From Eretmocerus hayati (Eukaryota > Arthropoda > Insecta > Hymenoptera > Aphelinidae), in NCBI GenBank assembly GCA_029851415.1, contig CM056741.1, positions 174,761,021 to 174,825,020 of the forward strand: 64,000 nt of DNA, written 5' to 3'. A model generated the notes under the pieces. The model was not told where the DNA came from and searched no databases. It worked only from the letters and a program-made list of their open reading frames with translations. The translations under genes and the position numbers were made by a program. Position 1 is the stretch's first letter; each line of letters opens with the position of its first letter. Positions 11,936-25,900 of this stretch are shown piece by piece.

Positions 11936-14900
11936 TAATACATGTCCAAGCATGTCTCAAAACCACCTTAAAAGAACTTTTAAAAATATATTAAAAAGGA
12001 AATTCATGCGTACTTGTAAAAGAAAAATTCTCGAGAGAAAAGCCATAAGTTTGAACATGAACTCGTTGAGGATTTTTAGCTTAATAGAACATCATTATTA
12101 GGCTCTTTTTATTACGTGATGAATTTGCATGAAAAAGTTCTTACGTAATCTTCACACATGGAATCTGGAAAAAAACCCTCAATAATTTGTTTTGTGAGGG
12201 AAAATTCATGGTACTCTCGTGTATTTTTTATGAGAAGCCCGTGGGATATTCTCTGAATTTATATCCACGCACATTTCAGTCATAATTTCACCAATAGATT
12301 CCATATGAAAATCTGAAGATTCTGAGACATGACACACAGATTAGTTCATGAATTCTATGGGAGAGAATGAAAGTGAGAGACTCTTTATTGAACCGCGAGG
12401 ACTCTTGTCCAATGAAATTTGACCATCAAGATTTGACATGGTTAGCATAGGTATAGGTAAATCACAATTAAAACTCTTCAAACCAGTTTCTTTACCAAGA
12501 ACCTCGAGAATAAACTTGAATTTCTTGTGAGTTGCACTCGTCAAATCTTCTGGATACCACCAACCGTGGTTCATTCAGAACACTCTTGAACATTCTTCCT
12601 CATTATTCACATCTATAATTTGTATTTTTCACATCAGAAATGAATGGTGTCCGTGGTCAATCAACAGCTCATATTACCAACTTCCAACTGGTGGGTATGA
12701 AAGTTCATTTAGACGTCTTCGGTCAAAGTTATAAATTCTCAAAGTAGTGCTCCAAAGGGAGGCAAAAATTTTGGTAACTTTAGAATAGTATTCAGAGCTC
12801 GTCACCTTTGCCCTTCATAACTCGCATCTCCTGCACAAAATGAAAACATCTCATCGATTCGACGATCGTCACGTATCGACTGCAAAACACCTGCGCCGAT
12901 CTACGTCAGCTTTCAAGACCTGAACAATCGTCATCGCAGTCTTTAAAAGCATAACGTGCCATAGCAGTGAAAAATAAGCGCGTGCCATCGTCATCATTGA
13001 GGGAGCAGCGAACTTGGCATGTTGTGTTAGGCCGTAAAGCCTTGCGATTGAGAGTGCCAGAATCAGACCAGAGGCTTATACTTCTCTTTTTCTCACACAT
13101 CTATACGTATACTTCAGACACGTTCGATACACATATTTCTCAAATGCACTCTCGTCGGAAAACCGGACGTTGGCATCTCATATACTCTTGCCTCGTGATG
13201 TATCCTCATCTCTATACTGATGCCCTCTTACATCCTTTTTTCTTATTTCTGGCAAGATATAGCTGATGCCTGTCAGACTTGCGAGGCAATTTTTGGATGG
13301 GAGCTTGCAGCTTGGCTGCAGAAAATGTCAGTCGCGTAATGCGCTAGATAAACATCCCTTTGTCGTACTTTTGACCCTTCTCGGATTAACCAGTCCGACG
13401 AATTTTTGGGCTTGAATTACTCGTGCTGGCCAAAATTATTCTGAGGGATTCCGAATATGTGTTTATATTAGATGCGTTCTTGTATGTGAAGTATAGGCTT
13501 GCATGGGCTAAATCGAGTTGACGAGTGATTTTTTTAGAGCTTGACTGCGAATGATTGTCTGTGGCTCTAAGCTTAGTCAAAGCTTTTAGGATCTGAGGCT
13601 TGCTGGACAGTTTAGATTTGGTTTTAAATGGTTTCGAAATGGTTTTAGCTGGTATATTGCAGTGGTGTCTGTCATCGCTTGTAGGCAAAAGCATTTTGTT
13701 GTGAGAAGTGTTTGATTCCCATGATGATAGAAGGTGATAATTACATTAATTAGAACGAGTTGCAGGGGTGTAGATCCACAAGGAAATGATTCATCAAAAA
13801 TACTTTGATATCAGTTTCTTTTTGTTATTTCAATTTTACAGAACATGGTTGGAGCATTTATCGATGTAAGTAAATAGGGGGCATTATTTCGTACACTGGC
13901 ATGTTAGTAAAAGTTCTGCTTTGATTTCTTTTGCAAAATTCTCATGACAATTCTTCACTGAATCGTTACAACTCCAAAACACTGTAGCGTATAGTTCCTT
14001 ATATCCGCGGAGGATGGACGAAACTGGATTCGAAATTTTCTTAGAACCCCTTTTTCTCGGCTTGTATGTTGGTGATTCTATGGGAATAATTTGAAAAATT
14101 TTTCTCAAACAAAGATTTTTTAAAGACTTTCAAGTACCTTTTTTCATATTAAAAATTGTAATATTGACAGAAAAATGCTTTTAGCGTATTTCTGAAATGC
14201 TTTTTGAGGTGTAAAATAGTTTTTTCGCCTTTTCCGAGTTTTAATGCCAAAATATACTATTTATTGTGCATACGCCGATGCTTGGGCTCTTGGATTCAAG
14301 CTAAAGGTATATCCTAGATAACCTGCTGAATGCAATTAGAGGAACCAGAACTGAATTGACTGCGTTCAAAAGATCGAGGGTCTTCCGCACAAACACGAAA
14401 CCATAGAAAAAAAAAAACATAAAATTTGTTCCTCTCTTCCCGAATGAAATCCTTCATTTAGAGACCATAGAACCTGGGAGTGGCAATACCATGAAGGTCC
14501 GTATGCTTGACATTTAATTTATAAGCTCTGGCGCATCTACCCACATAGTCCGATGATAAGCTCGAATAAACATTAGAGTCACATTTCTTGATCATAAGAA
14601 AAAACCGAGGTTAGTACAGGAGCTCGCACCAGCTCATTCTTCCTTGATCATCAGAAGCTACTGTAAGTTTGGTTCCAATCAATAGAATGAGCTTTAAAAA
14701 TATTTATTTCGAAGGAAATCTACCAGGTTAACACAAGTCAAAGAATGGATTTGCATCCGATTTGATCGTTGAGCTATTTTATATTATTTAGCAACAGCAT
14801 TTTGGATTAGCGATATAAACTCCTGATACAAGGAGATACAGAATTTTGCAAGGATAGTCGGAAGGGATTTGTTGATATTAGATGGGCTAAGATAACATTC

Positions 14901-15003
14901 TTAGCAGAAACCGATTTTGGCCATCGAGAAAAATGAGTGCGTTGACCGACGAGTGATTTTTCAGTCATTATTCATATCAATCATCAATCGCATTGCTATA
15001 TAA
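11936..15003. other. Intergenic, nothing recognised
   Basis: No supported gene. A 102-codon Ser/Lys-rich frame on the minus strand (13386-13694) reads like protein but has no supporting signal. Confidence 0.35.
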
Positions 15004-15835
15004 GGTAAGTGTACCCAACTTGCCTCTGTACCCAACTTGCCCCCACATGCCGATTTCAGGAATAGGCGCTCGTTGACCTTCCCGCAATTTTTTTTTACGT
15101 TTGTTATGTTAGAATATGAGAAAATACGTAGTTTTCATCGACCCCGGATCATTTCTGCGTTCTCCAGAAAATATGAAGTGAGTTTTCCATTTTTCGTGTT
15201 TGCAGGGCTAAGAAATTGAGGAGGAAATCGCGTTCACTAAAACCGGTGCCAATTTATTTTTATTCGACCAATCTTGACGTACCTCAGCGCATTCGATTCC
15301 TTGTCTCAATACCTTCAAAATCCGCTCTTCAGAGTTGCAGAACTCTGATTTGGAGCGATTTTACGTACAAAACACGAAGATGGTTTGAGAATCAAGAAGG
15401 CCGACATCGGAGTGTACCCAACATGCCCCCATATGGTTATCTCAGAAAGGCGTGCAGTATGACTTTTTTTACCACTCAGAACGTGTTTATCACGTCAAAA
15501 TAGGTCGGAAACGATGTCTTGGGCCAGCTCAAAGCTACAAATGTCGCTGCACGGTGATCAAAACGGATCAAAGCGATTCTATTCACTTCATCGCCGATTT
15601 ACATTGTTTTAAATGATGGGGACAAGTTGGGTACACACTTTTGTGAACTCTCAAAAATCACCTTTTGGGAGAATTCAAACAGCTCGGCTCCACTATATCC
15701 AATTTGGACGTATCTTAGCTCATTTTAAAGGTCTGGAGACAAGCTTTAAAATGAGCTAGAGTACGTTGGAAAATATGGAGATGGATCGAAGTTATTGCGA
15801 AAATGGCTTAATGGGGGAAATTGGGTACACTTACC
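15004..15835. mobile_element. TIR element of the ACCCAACTTGCCCC family
   Basis: 832 bp bounded by GGTAAGTGTACCCAA at 15004 and its inverse TTGGGTACACTTACC ending at 15835. The phrase GTACCCAACTTGCC recurs inside at 15029 and 15412 and inverted near 15620. The last 100 bp resemble the copies at 6453-6660 and in the palindrome spacer. No transposase frame is present, and no clear target duplication was found. Confidence 0.75.
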
Positions 15836-18800
15836 TCATATCACCCACAATGTAAATCGAGCAACGATGTGATATCAATAAGATCATTTGTGTGTATGCA
15901 AGGTTCATCTAGACAAAGTTCAGATAATGGAACCAGAACATTATGCATCCAATAGGATCGAGGAAGGGAGGGGGTGGTGATTATAAAAGAGAGTATAGAG
16001 CGATCAGGGCAAACTTGAAAGAGCAAAGAGAGAAGGGAAGCACCAGAGAGAATTCAACTGGGAAAAGAGACGTGCCGGTAGTGTTTGTTCAGCCGCAACT
16101 TCTCCAAATCTTTTGTAATGTGGCTCCGTATATGCCACCGATATATTCCGGTATAACATATATATGTGATTTCGAGGGTTACGGTTGTGCCATGGCGATA
16201 ATATAGATAGGCTCGTGGTTGACGCTGAAAATAGAGGCTAGAATCAACCACGAAAAGGCTACCAAGAAGCTTTCTGGTAAATAATTCGTTCTCTGACTTT
16301 CCCAGTGCTCTCTGGGAGCTTTTTTGCCTTTCTACTCTGACTTCACTGAAGCATGAGCTATAGATTTGTCGGCACTCTCAAACGACCAGATTTCCAACAC
16401 TTTTTTTCTTCCAGTAATGCCAACGGTAACGAGCATGTGTGATTGGTTTCATCGAAAAACTAGAAAAATATTATTCTGTAATTGATCTCCTGATGTGTGA
16501 TTGTACCTCCTAGAAACTACTCGGAAAAATAAGTGGGGAAAAGTGGCTGGGGCGTGGGATGGCATTATGAATACGATTTAAAAGTCTGCTTTGGTTTTTC
16601 TTAGAAGAAAACCCATACAATTAGCATGGAGGGAACACATTCTTGGGAATATCAAATGGACCTGCGAAAATTTGCGTCGGGATCCCGGAAGTAGCTCGTG
16701 GAAGATTGTACTCGGAGCGTAGGTGACAATTTATCACACCTCGATATGAGAGGTTGGTTTCATTGTTCACTACAAACTGGTTGCGTAATTAATTGTCAAA
16801 ATCGGTGCATCATTTATGTAAGTCAAAATTATTCGCGTTTGCAATCGTGTGAAAAACGGAACCTTCTTAGAATAAACATAATATATGAATAAAATTAAAA
16901 GGAACACCGATTTGGAGTAAAGGAATATGATTTGTTCCAAGGATCTTAAGAGTAAGATTTTCACAAGAAAATTCCAAATATTTCCTCAAAATTCACGACA
17001 AATTTTTGAAAAAATGTCGCGGAAAATGTAGAAGAATGATTATACAAGTTTTCATTGTATTGGGCGACGAGTGATGGTTAGACAACAATAGAACAAGCCA
17101 GATGAAATGGATGAGCCGCAAAGCACGTTTGGTAATTTTTTAGAATGTAATGCGTTGATTACATGAAATCTGAGTCGAATGTTAATGGATTTTGATAGTC
17201 TGCGATTTCTTAGTCCTTTGGTAATTTCAATAGTCGGCTGAAGGTGTTCTGAGGGTCGTTGATTAAGAATTCGTTCGATAAAACTATTTGTTCTGTTACC
17301 TCTCGTTGATTATTTTAGTCATCTCTCGTGGCCAGTTGCTTACGGTCCAGGTCTAGTTAGAAAGCCAAGTGAAATTGACCTATCTATTATGAACGTGAGA
17401 ATTTCCACTAGCCTGATTAGGAGTTGCAACGGATCAGATATTGATTCCCGAGCATGTTACGACGTTGAAATTCTCGTTATAGTTCCCTCCTATGAGATAC
17501 AGACTTCCCATTTAAGGAGAAAATACTTCTTAATCAGAGTGCATGTCAATAAGGCACTTTTGAAGATGATAAATTCGCATTTTATGAGCTTGCACCTCCC
17601 CTATACTCGTTCAAAAATAAGTAGAGTCACGCGTGATGGTCATTTGTTGTCGGCGTGTCGTTGTCTTATCCATAGTAAGAAGGTAATGCATAACGTGTTT
17701 CGTTTTGTAGGAACACAGATCGGCTGTCTAAAAGACACGAAGCCACAGCCAAGACAAACCTCAAATGCTTGCTGAGCAAACAGTTGGAATTAGCCGCTTT
17801 ATATGGTCGGCTCGCGACCGTAGAGTGAAGAGTGCGTATACATCAGGCATGCGTTGGGAGACTTATCATCTCATGCGACAGTTTGCTTCACGATATGGAT
17901 GTGTGAAATACCACTGCTTCCACCCTCTGTTCTTACGTTGTATGTAAAGCTGATGGAAGTGGATGAGTTGCAGAGCCGTTTCATCTTTTACCATTTAGAA
18001 CTTGGTAGAGAGTACCATTTTCCCGTGACGTTGGTACTCTGCGAGATTTCAACTTGGATATGATTCAAATTTACATGGTGTTTGCCTTGGTACAGAGTGA
18101 CTTTGGTTTATTATGAAAAATGTCCGACTGAAATTTATAAATTATTAGGCCTGTATAATAGTGGCTTCACTATGGCTAATTGTATGTGTAAGTCGAGATA
18201 GAAATAATTGAACCGCAACTGCAGTGACATTAAAAAATTGAATGCAATGAAAACATTTTGTTGATAACTCCAAGGATTTCGGTTAATGCATTCCGTTATG
18301 TTTTATGCAATAAACAGATTTCTTACAAATACTACGAAACTAGCAAGTTCTTCTCTCGTTGGCGTCCGCTCAGTCTTTGCCCTTGAGATACAGGTATCCC
18401 TCTGTATTAACGAAGGTACGTGAGAGGAGGTTACATCGTGATCATGAACACTGGAGACAGTATAATAGCATTTCTCACTCAGGGAACGGAGGGTTGCGCG
18501 ACATTCGCGAAAGAATCACTCGATTTCCAAGACATGATTGGGAATGGATTGTTTTTTTTCTGTTAAGAGCACCATTTCAGATTTTAATGGCTACGAATGA
18601 TATTCTTGAAACAGCTCTGTTACCTTCAGTTGTCCAGCTCATTTACCCAGAATCTTGTATGGTATTTTGTAAAGGACTACTCAGATCTTCTGCCGATACT
18701 CAAACTTCAATTGACTATGAATTGACTTGCGAAATTAACAGAATCTTATAGAATGAATACTCAAAAAGTTACTCAATCAAGTCAAAGTTACACAGTCACA

Positions 18801-19367
18801 CTAACACATTCGAACGTGAAGTGAGCGACAACGTCGGGTCACTTTCGTTCAATGCCTTGACTCGAGAGTGACTAACTCTACTGAGTGCGACCAAACAACG
18901 AAAAAACTAGAGTATGGAAGCGCGAACTTTTAACGCTTAAACACATCAGTATACGTGACACCATCAACTTACCAACAAGACAACTTCTTCACCAACGCAT
19001 GATCAACCATGACACCTTGAAAAGTTGGACACGCAGCTCAGTCGTCTGTTGCCTTCACATGAAAAATTATACGCATATACGTACGCACGCACACATTTCC
19101 TTTAGTTGGCAGCACTGATACACGATTTTTGGTTACCCGGAGAATCTATAAGCGGGCAGGATCTCACCTGTAGCTCGATATTTTGATAATACGTGACCGC
19201 TTCCCTATCCTTACTCTTCGGACACATATTTCAAATCAATCCCGAATTTTAGGCTTTTCTTTTAGTGTGGAGTGGTATCTTCATACCTCTGGCTACACCC
19301 TCGAATCATGTATTTAAAGCTTGGTTGTGAATGCTAAGGAGCTCTCCGTATTTTTGCATTATTATGA
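15836..19367. other. Intergenic, nothing recognised
   Basis: AT-rich. Frames of 128 and 130 codons (17389-17775 and 18359-18751, plus) are about the longest expected by chance in a window of this size and composition. They show no domain. Confidence 0.35.
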
Positions 19368-19655
19368 ATCTTCTTTGAGGCTGTCTATCTTTCTCAGCTC
19401 AAGACACTCTCTGAACCGCCGCCTATAGAGTCACATCCATATTGGAGCGGACACCTAATAACTACGGTCTATCAAAAGGCAATCCGCTCTGCCTACACTT
19501 TCACCGCAAGACAGAAAGCAGATCTTACCCGTCTAATATCGAAATCCTACTCTACATATTATACATGTACAGAAGCTCTCCAACATTGTAATACAGACGA
19601 CACTACCATCAGATCAGAAGACCAGCCTGAAGCGACGTCTGATCCTCATAGTTGA
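19368..19655 (+). other. C-rich open frame without ATG, possible decayed coding fragment
   Basis: A 95-codon stop-to-stop frame with no start codon near its 5' end, ending at TGA 19653-19655. It is C-rich and unlike the surrounding AT-rich DNA. It reads as a plausible hydrophilic peptide containing TARQKADLTRLISKSY and a Thr/Asp/Glu-rich tail. I do not recognise it. A relic of a transposon gene is possible, and chance is not excluded because roughly ten such frames would be expected in the window. Confidence 0.15.
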
Positions 19656-21835
19656 GCTATATATACTGACAGTGATGCGGATGGTACTGCATCAACCCTA
19701 TCTACGCGGACCAACCGCAGGAATATATATCCAGATAATCCGCGACCCATTCATATGCTGATGCGCGGTACTTGTCGCGTGAAATTGCCACCGGGCGATC
19801 TCTCTATACACTACCGTATGGTATTGTGCTTTAGCGATGTCACAGTGGTATACGCTATATATATCTTCATCGTCACCGAGGCAGAAGTGGCATGATGGGC
19901 TTCGATTCCCTTTTCACGCCTTGCGGATTCGGTTCTTGCTTTTTCATTTATATGCGCGTGTAGTATAGCAGTGGGTACTCTATATATATTGAGATCTTTT
20001 TTGTTGGCATTTGAGCCCAATCGTATCGGCATCGAACAGCTATGAACCCATCCAGCCAATCTTGCGTCTATGCATTTTTTGCATGATATTACATACCTTT
20101 ATTGAGAGTGTCGTTCTCTGTTTGTCCCTCTCACGGTTTTTGTCGACGCCTCTTTTCGGTACTCGGAAATCCTGAATTTGCAGTTTGGCGATCGATCAAT
20201 ATAGGTTGGGTTGGATCAACGCGGTTCGAGATGAACATGCCTTGTGCTGCGCGTCAATCTCGACTTCAATGGTGAGTTTACTTCGCTGAAAACATTTTAA
20301 AGAAACAGAGAGATGTTTTTCCGAGTGTTTTATAATCTTTGTTTTTCAATGATGCAATATTTGTACTTGATGACCGGATTATCTAAGAAAGACCAAATTG
20401 GATCACAAGAAATCTAAATCCCTGAATCTACGTTTGACCTCTCATTTTTTTTTGTTGGAAATATTTTATAATAAGATAACGTCTCAAATTTTTCGATTAC
20501 TTCAATTATTCATTCAGGTTCAATTTCTGGCTTGGTTGGGACTAATTAACATCACAATGACTTTAAAACTTGATGGCTTAATATTGTGATTTGACCTATA
20601 TAATGAGACCACACGCCCTTGTTGATCTCATAATGTTTCAAATCACTGGAAATGCCTTTACCCAACAAAACTTACATGTTTGTTCATCTCATGCCATAGT
20701 TATAAGATCAGATGACTCAACGGTTCACTTGAGGACCTCTTTCATGATGTATCACCTGCTGATTATTCATCAACCGAGTGATCATGGAATTCGACGATCC
20801 TCACCTCTTCAGTGATGTGTGATCCAGTTCGATTTGATCATAGTTTAACAACCAAGACGCAAACTTCTTATCTTCTCAATGGGTTTCAACTTGGCCTTTT
20901 CATTGATTGAACTATTGTACTTGATATTTATAGCTTATGTGACTAGTCAATGAAATTTTTGATCTTTCACTGAGCTAATAATCTTGTGGGTACATTCTTG
21001 ATGAGCCAGTGATCAAACTTCGCAGCAAGATAGTAATTTGGTGTTATGGACAATTTAAAAATTGGTTGATCAGATAATTAGGTTCTATGAGTCTTCTATA
21101 AGGGTATCCAGGCTGAACATCAAGTTGTCTGTTGATATAACTATGGACCTGTTATTTGATTTCTATAGTTTCGGTTAGTTGTCCGGTAAGTATGTAGGGT
21201 ATACGAACCTTCGGATCATGATCTTCGACTGTTCATCATTCGATAACGAGCTTGATATAAACTTACGGGTTGAAGAGTTATTATCAGGGAAGGCTAACGG
21301 ATGGTTACCTATGAGTTTTAGGCAGTAATCGGGTTGAGACCGGACCAACAGTATAAATAATTTCTATATATATATACAGTAGTCGCGTCCTCGGTTTGAT
21401 AGTCCATCAAACATCAATGCTCGGATGAATGTATATAAGATCAACTGATGGTTCACCTACTTGATTCAGGTTATGACATACTTCGTATTTGATATCTTCT
21501 ATTTCATTTGTCCTTGATTCATCCCGGAATCTTAAAAACTGGGAATTATCCAATTCCAGGCCTGTCCAATTCGATTCTGAAGTCCATTCCAGAGTTTGCG
21601 TGGTTTTTTGTAAGGCTTGATCTCAACACCGTCAAAATACTTTGAACATTTTTGACGACTTCCGTCTTCATTTCATAAGGGGAAAAACCTGCAATTGAAA
21701 TTTTTCGTCGATTCAAGGTCAGTGATGTACGTATATCGAATTTTCACAGAAGATCGACCCATTATAATTATAATCAAAAGAGTACTCTGCCAACTGTTAC
21801 AACGGGTGAGATGGCTATAATACTTCCACACCCAC
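19656..21835. other. Intergenic, nothing recognised
   Basis: No gene supported. There is a short AT dinucleotide run near 21365. Confidence 0.4.
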
Positions 21836-22087
21836 AATTCTGTGGCGGTCGGACTAAAGGGCGTAAGTCCATTTGAATGAAAATCGAGAAAAATTGAATG
21901 TTATCACTATAATACAGGGGAGTGGGCTTGCGCCCTTTTACGAATGGAATTTTTTGCCAGCAATGTAATATTTTGGTCCGGAACGAGTTGTAAGTGATGG
22001 AGATGATCCAGTAGAACATCGTAGATGCTTTAACTCAAATTTTATGAAAATTGGACTTACGCCCTTTAGTCTGACCACCACAGAATT
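21836..22087. mobile_element. MITE with GGACTAAAGGGCGTAAGTCC inverted termini
   Basis: Left end reads AATTCTGTGGCGGTCGGACT, then AAAGGGCGTAAGTCCA. The right end (about 22050-22087) is the inverse with few changes. It is about 250 bp with termini of about 40 bp and no coding capacity. Confidence 0.75.
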
Positions 22088-23850
22088 TTTCTGGTGTTAC
22101 AAAGCTGGAATTTTTACCAACTGATGGAGAAATGTAGAGGAGACACAAGAAAATACTCAGTGTTGGTGTTGTCCACTTCAAACATACCTTGTACAAGTCA
22201 TGATACCATGTCTGTAATCTTATTGGAGGTATTGTGGATATCAACTGAAAATGTACGTCCTTATATTAGGAATATTCTGAACCAAAAAAAGTACACGGGA
22301 TGTTGACTTATCGAATGCTGAGAAACTGGGTTATTAAGAAATGGCAATGCAAAACTTTGGTTTCGTAGAACAGCTACTGTGGCTAAGAAACGATCGAGAG
22401 TGCCTATTTAAGCAATGCAGAGGCCTCGGAAATGCTTGTAGGGGCACATTGAGTCTGTTTGTTATCTTTATGCCATGCGCAAAGCTCCCGGTTGATTTTA
22501 TACTGGAGAAGTGAACTTCTGCTAGAATGACGATGGCATGGCGGGACCCTAAAGCTGTGAATTTTCAAACGAGCATGTATGAGTATCAATGTATTTGCGT
22601 TCGGTTGGTTCTTGCCAAGTGTAAATGTGTAAACTGCTGAAATACGTGTCAGATTGAGACAAGATGCAGACCACCATTTGGCCTATTTGTCATCATTATC
22701 TTCGATCTCGTGCCAATTTTATTATGTATGGGGTATATCGTTGGCTTGTATAGTCATCTAGTTTTTTTTTCTGAGTCGTTAACGATGTGGACGTCCCGCT
22801 GAGACTTGGCTTGTTTCATGAGATAATATTTGCACGCTTCCGAACAAAAATTAACAAGTGTTATGTAGGGTGGCACTACTGTAATATATGTCACACAGTT
22901 TAGGGGGATTATGCATGCAGTAGGATCTAATAAGAGTTGCGTTTTTGGAGTCATTAGCTTTCGAAAGTGAATTTCTTTTTGTCAGTTTTGAACTATCTAA
23001 TTTGTATGTATTTTGATTGAACTTGAATAAATATCTAAAGTACATCCCTGGTAGAAATGGTCATCATTTTTTGGTCAAAAACTGGCTAAATCATTCTCAA
23101 ACATTTGGATTAGAATCCTAGTCGAACAGAATTCGGACAATATGTTTTAAGAAGACCCTAATAACCAAGCCTTCAATACATGGCTTTTTGAATGGGTGAA
23201 GAGAACTTTCCAATTTTCATTAGAAGAAAATGCTTGCTAGAGAATTGAAGTCATTTTGCCATTTCTCAGTTGCTATAATAAGAGCAACATTAACAGAAAG
23301 GACCTTCCTTTTTTCAGCGAAGATTTTCTTCCCGTGTATTAAAACTGAAAATTTTAAAATTACCCAATAAAGAACTCTCGCCTCCAAATAATCATACGGA
23401 ATACGTACAGAGTTTGACCAACCCTTCGTAGAGATTTTATTCTCTAATTTGTGGGTTATGACTGATATTGACTGGGGTCCTGAGTAAATTTTCTCTTGAA
23501 CTCTTCACAGAGCATCTCCAACAGTGAATTTGATTGGTTTTGGCGATGACATCCAATAAGAAATCAATCGCGATGACAACACTTTTTTCGTAATAAAGTA
23601 TAAGTACCTAATAGGATACAAGAAAACAGATGAAACATTTCAATGATTTCATCAGCTTATCACAATTATATAATAAAATGGCCGAAGACGTTAGAGAAAT
23701 CTTTTGAGGCTCGATCTCAAGAATGGAATATTAGTAAAATGCTCGGTAGAACAGGCCATGATTCTTGTTTTTCAGAAATTTCCAAGATTTTTTCTGGTTT
23801 CCATATTGGGTTCCCTGCATTCTTTCTAAGAATACTGATTGAAGGTATAA
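22088..23850. other. Intergenic, nothing recognised
   Basis: AT-rich DNA with no supported gene or repeat. Confidence 0.4.
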
Positions 23851-24371
23851 TAAAAATTGAAAAAAAAAATTTTTTAAAACACGCTTTTATTACACAAGTT
23901 GGATCAGAAAAAAAAAACGGCTCAAAAGGAAAAAATAATTTTCCCTACCTTTTATGCCCATCTTTTGTTTGGGAAAATCTCATTGTATTCCACTACATAC
24001 CCTGGGAGTTTTCATTTCAATGTGAAACTTATCCCAAAAAAGCTTGAGGTGCTTCTGTAGAAACTATTCAATTTTCAATTCTGTAGGTGCAAACGATAAT
24101 ATATATTCCATCAGAAATAGATATTGGAGATTTCCTGAGGCTTATTAATGAATCTCAATTTTTAGATAAAGCACCTCACGCTTTTATGGGATAAATTCCA
24201 CATTGAAATGAAAACTCCCAGGGTATGTAGTGGAATACAATGAGATTTTCCCAAACAAAAGATGGGCATAAAAGGTAGGGAAAATTATTTTTTCCTTTTG
24301 AGCCGTTTTTTTTTCTGATCCAACTTGTGTAATAAAAGCGTGTTTAAAAAAATTTTTTTTTTCAATTTTTA
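23851..24371. mobile_element. Small fold-back element
   Basis: Arms 23851-24054 and 24169-24371 are near-perfect inverted copies (paired positions sum to about 48223) around a 114-bp spacer. The ends are A/T homopolymer-rich (AAAAATTGAAAAAAAA). Open frames on both strands are mirror images of one another, not genes. Confidence 0.85.
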
Positions 24372-25630
24372 TTTCTTTTTTTTTAGTCATAAGTTATTCC
24401 TACTAAAATTGCTATGGATGGGATCAGACCGAATTTGAATTTCAAGTTTATTCCTCAGAGCTATTCTGAATAGTTTTTCTAAATAGAAGTTTTTGAAACT
24501 TTCATTCAAAGTCAATACCGAATAAGTATTATCACTCAAGCGGTTACCCATGGATCATGCTCGACAAAACACTTGGATAATTTCAGAAGTATTGTTAAAA
24601 TGTCTCTCAGGCACATTTGTATAGAAAAAGGGCAAAGATATGTCAGTGTAGATCCTCATAACAAGTCAAATTCTGGATTCATGACTTAGATATGTCACTG
24701 TCATCTTAAATCACATTCCAGGTTGAAAAAGCTGTTCCATCAGTCGTTTGGATATCTTTTTTAGTCTTTTCATGATACTCTCAATGTGCTTGATGAGTTC
24801 TAACTTACATTGATTAAATGTATGTAGGAAGCAACCAATTTTAAGGCATTCGTTCAACTCCTTTAGAGACCAGAGAAATCAGTTGTTAATACTCTACATG
24901 AAACAGGGATGTTCTATGAGAGAACTGATTCCACATACATTGCTGGTAATTACCAATGACTTGAAAGTAAAAGATTTTCACCCGTCGGTTGACATTTGTT
25001 GGGCGATACTTGATCACAGCGTGTCACCACCTAACTATCATTGAAGAACAAGAATGTTGTCAAAGAATATACATCAGGACACAATTTCACTGATTGTTCT
25101 CTTATACACTATAAGCACTTTTGTAGTCTATCAACTTTTTTGCAAATGAAACCAATCTGGACTTTGAATAAGTGCCCTACATTCACTGTTGAAAGGGAGC
25201 ATAACTCCATAATCATTCTTCATATGATTCACCCGCTGGAGCTAAATGGCATGAAGCCATCGCACACTGTAATATATTTTCAAATATATTTTATGTAGTA
25301 GGGATAACTAGTCGTGTGAAGAGAAGTGTATTCATACTCATCCCTGGTTCGACCACAAAGAAAGTAAATTACAAGAACTTTGATCAAACTTGTTCACATT
25401 CATCACAAAATCTTTACGACAAACCATATGAAATATTTAAAACTGACAGCGGAGCTGTCAATAATGCCAATGAACTTTGGTGACACAAGGGAGCGAAAAT
25501 GAATGTTTGGTGTAGAAGTGATCTTAGGTGACAAGACCAATAATCTATATTCGTTACCAATGATGAGCATTCTCAGTTTCTACTTCATCTCCCTTCTCTG
25601 ATAACTACGACACAGTTATCACTGCCCCCT
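24372..25630. other. Intergenic, nothing recognised
   Basis: AT-rich, no supported feature. Confidence 0.4.
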
Positions 25631-25900
25631 TTCCACCATGATTATCACGGGAAAGCAACCGGTGGCCTCGCAAAAGCAAACAGAAAATTTCTGGCGCGAG
25701 GTTATGCCATGTACTTGTACCTGTGCCTCAACGTGGACACCCGGGCGCGTTGAGAGCGAGTGCTTTGGGGTATATGCCTGTATATGCCGTCCGTGTCCCG
25801 GGCGACGATCACGAGGAAAATCGGGGGCACTCGGGGCCCGGGGGGTTTTCTCGAGGTTAAGATGTGACAGTCCGTGAGCCGTGACTTCAAACCACTTCAA
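25631..25900. other. G+C-rich island
   Basis: About 270 bp with many CpG and GGGGCCCGGGG-like runs in otherwise AT-rich DNA. Both strands are open over most of it, as expected from G+C content alone. It could be an exon, a promoter or a regulatory island. No splice or promoter signal settles this. Confidence 0.3.
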
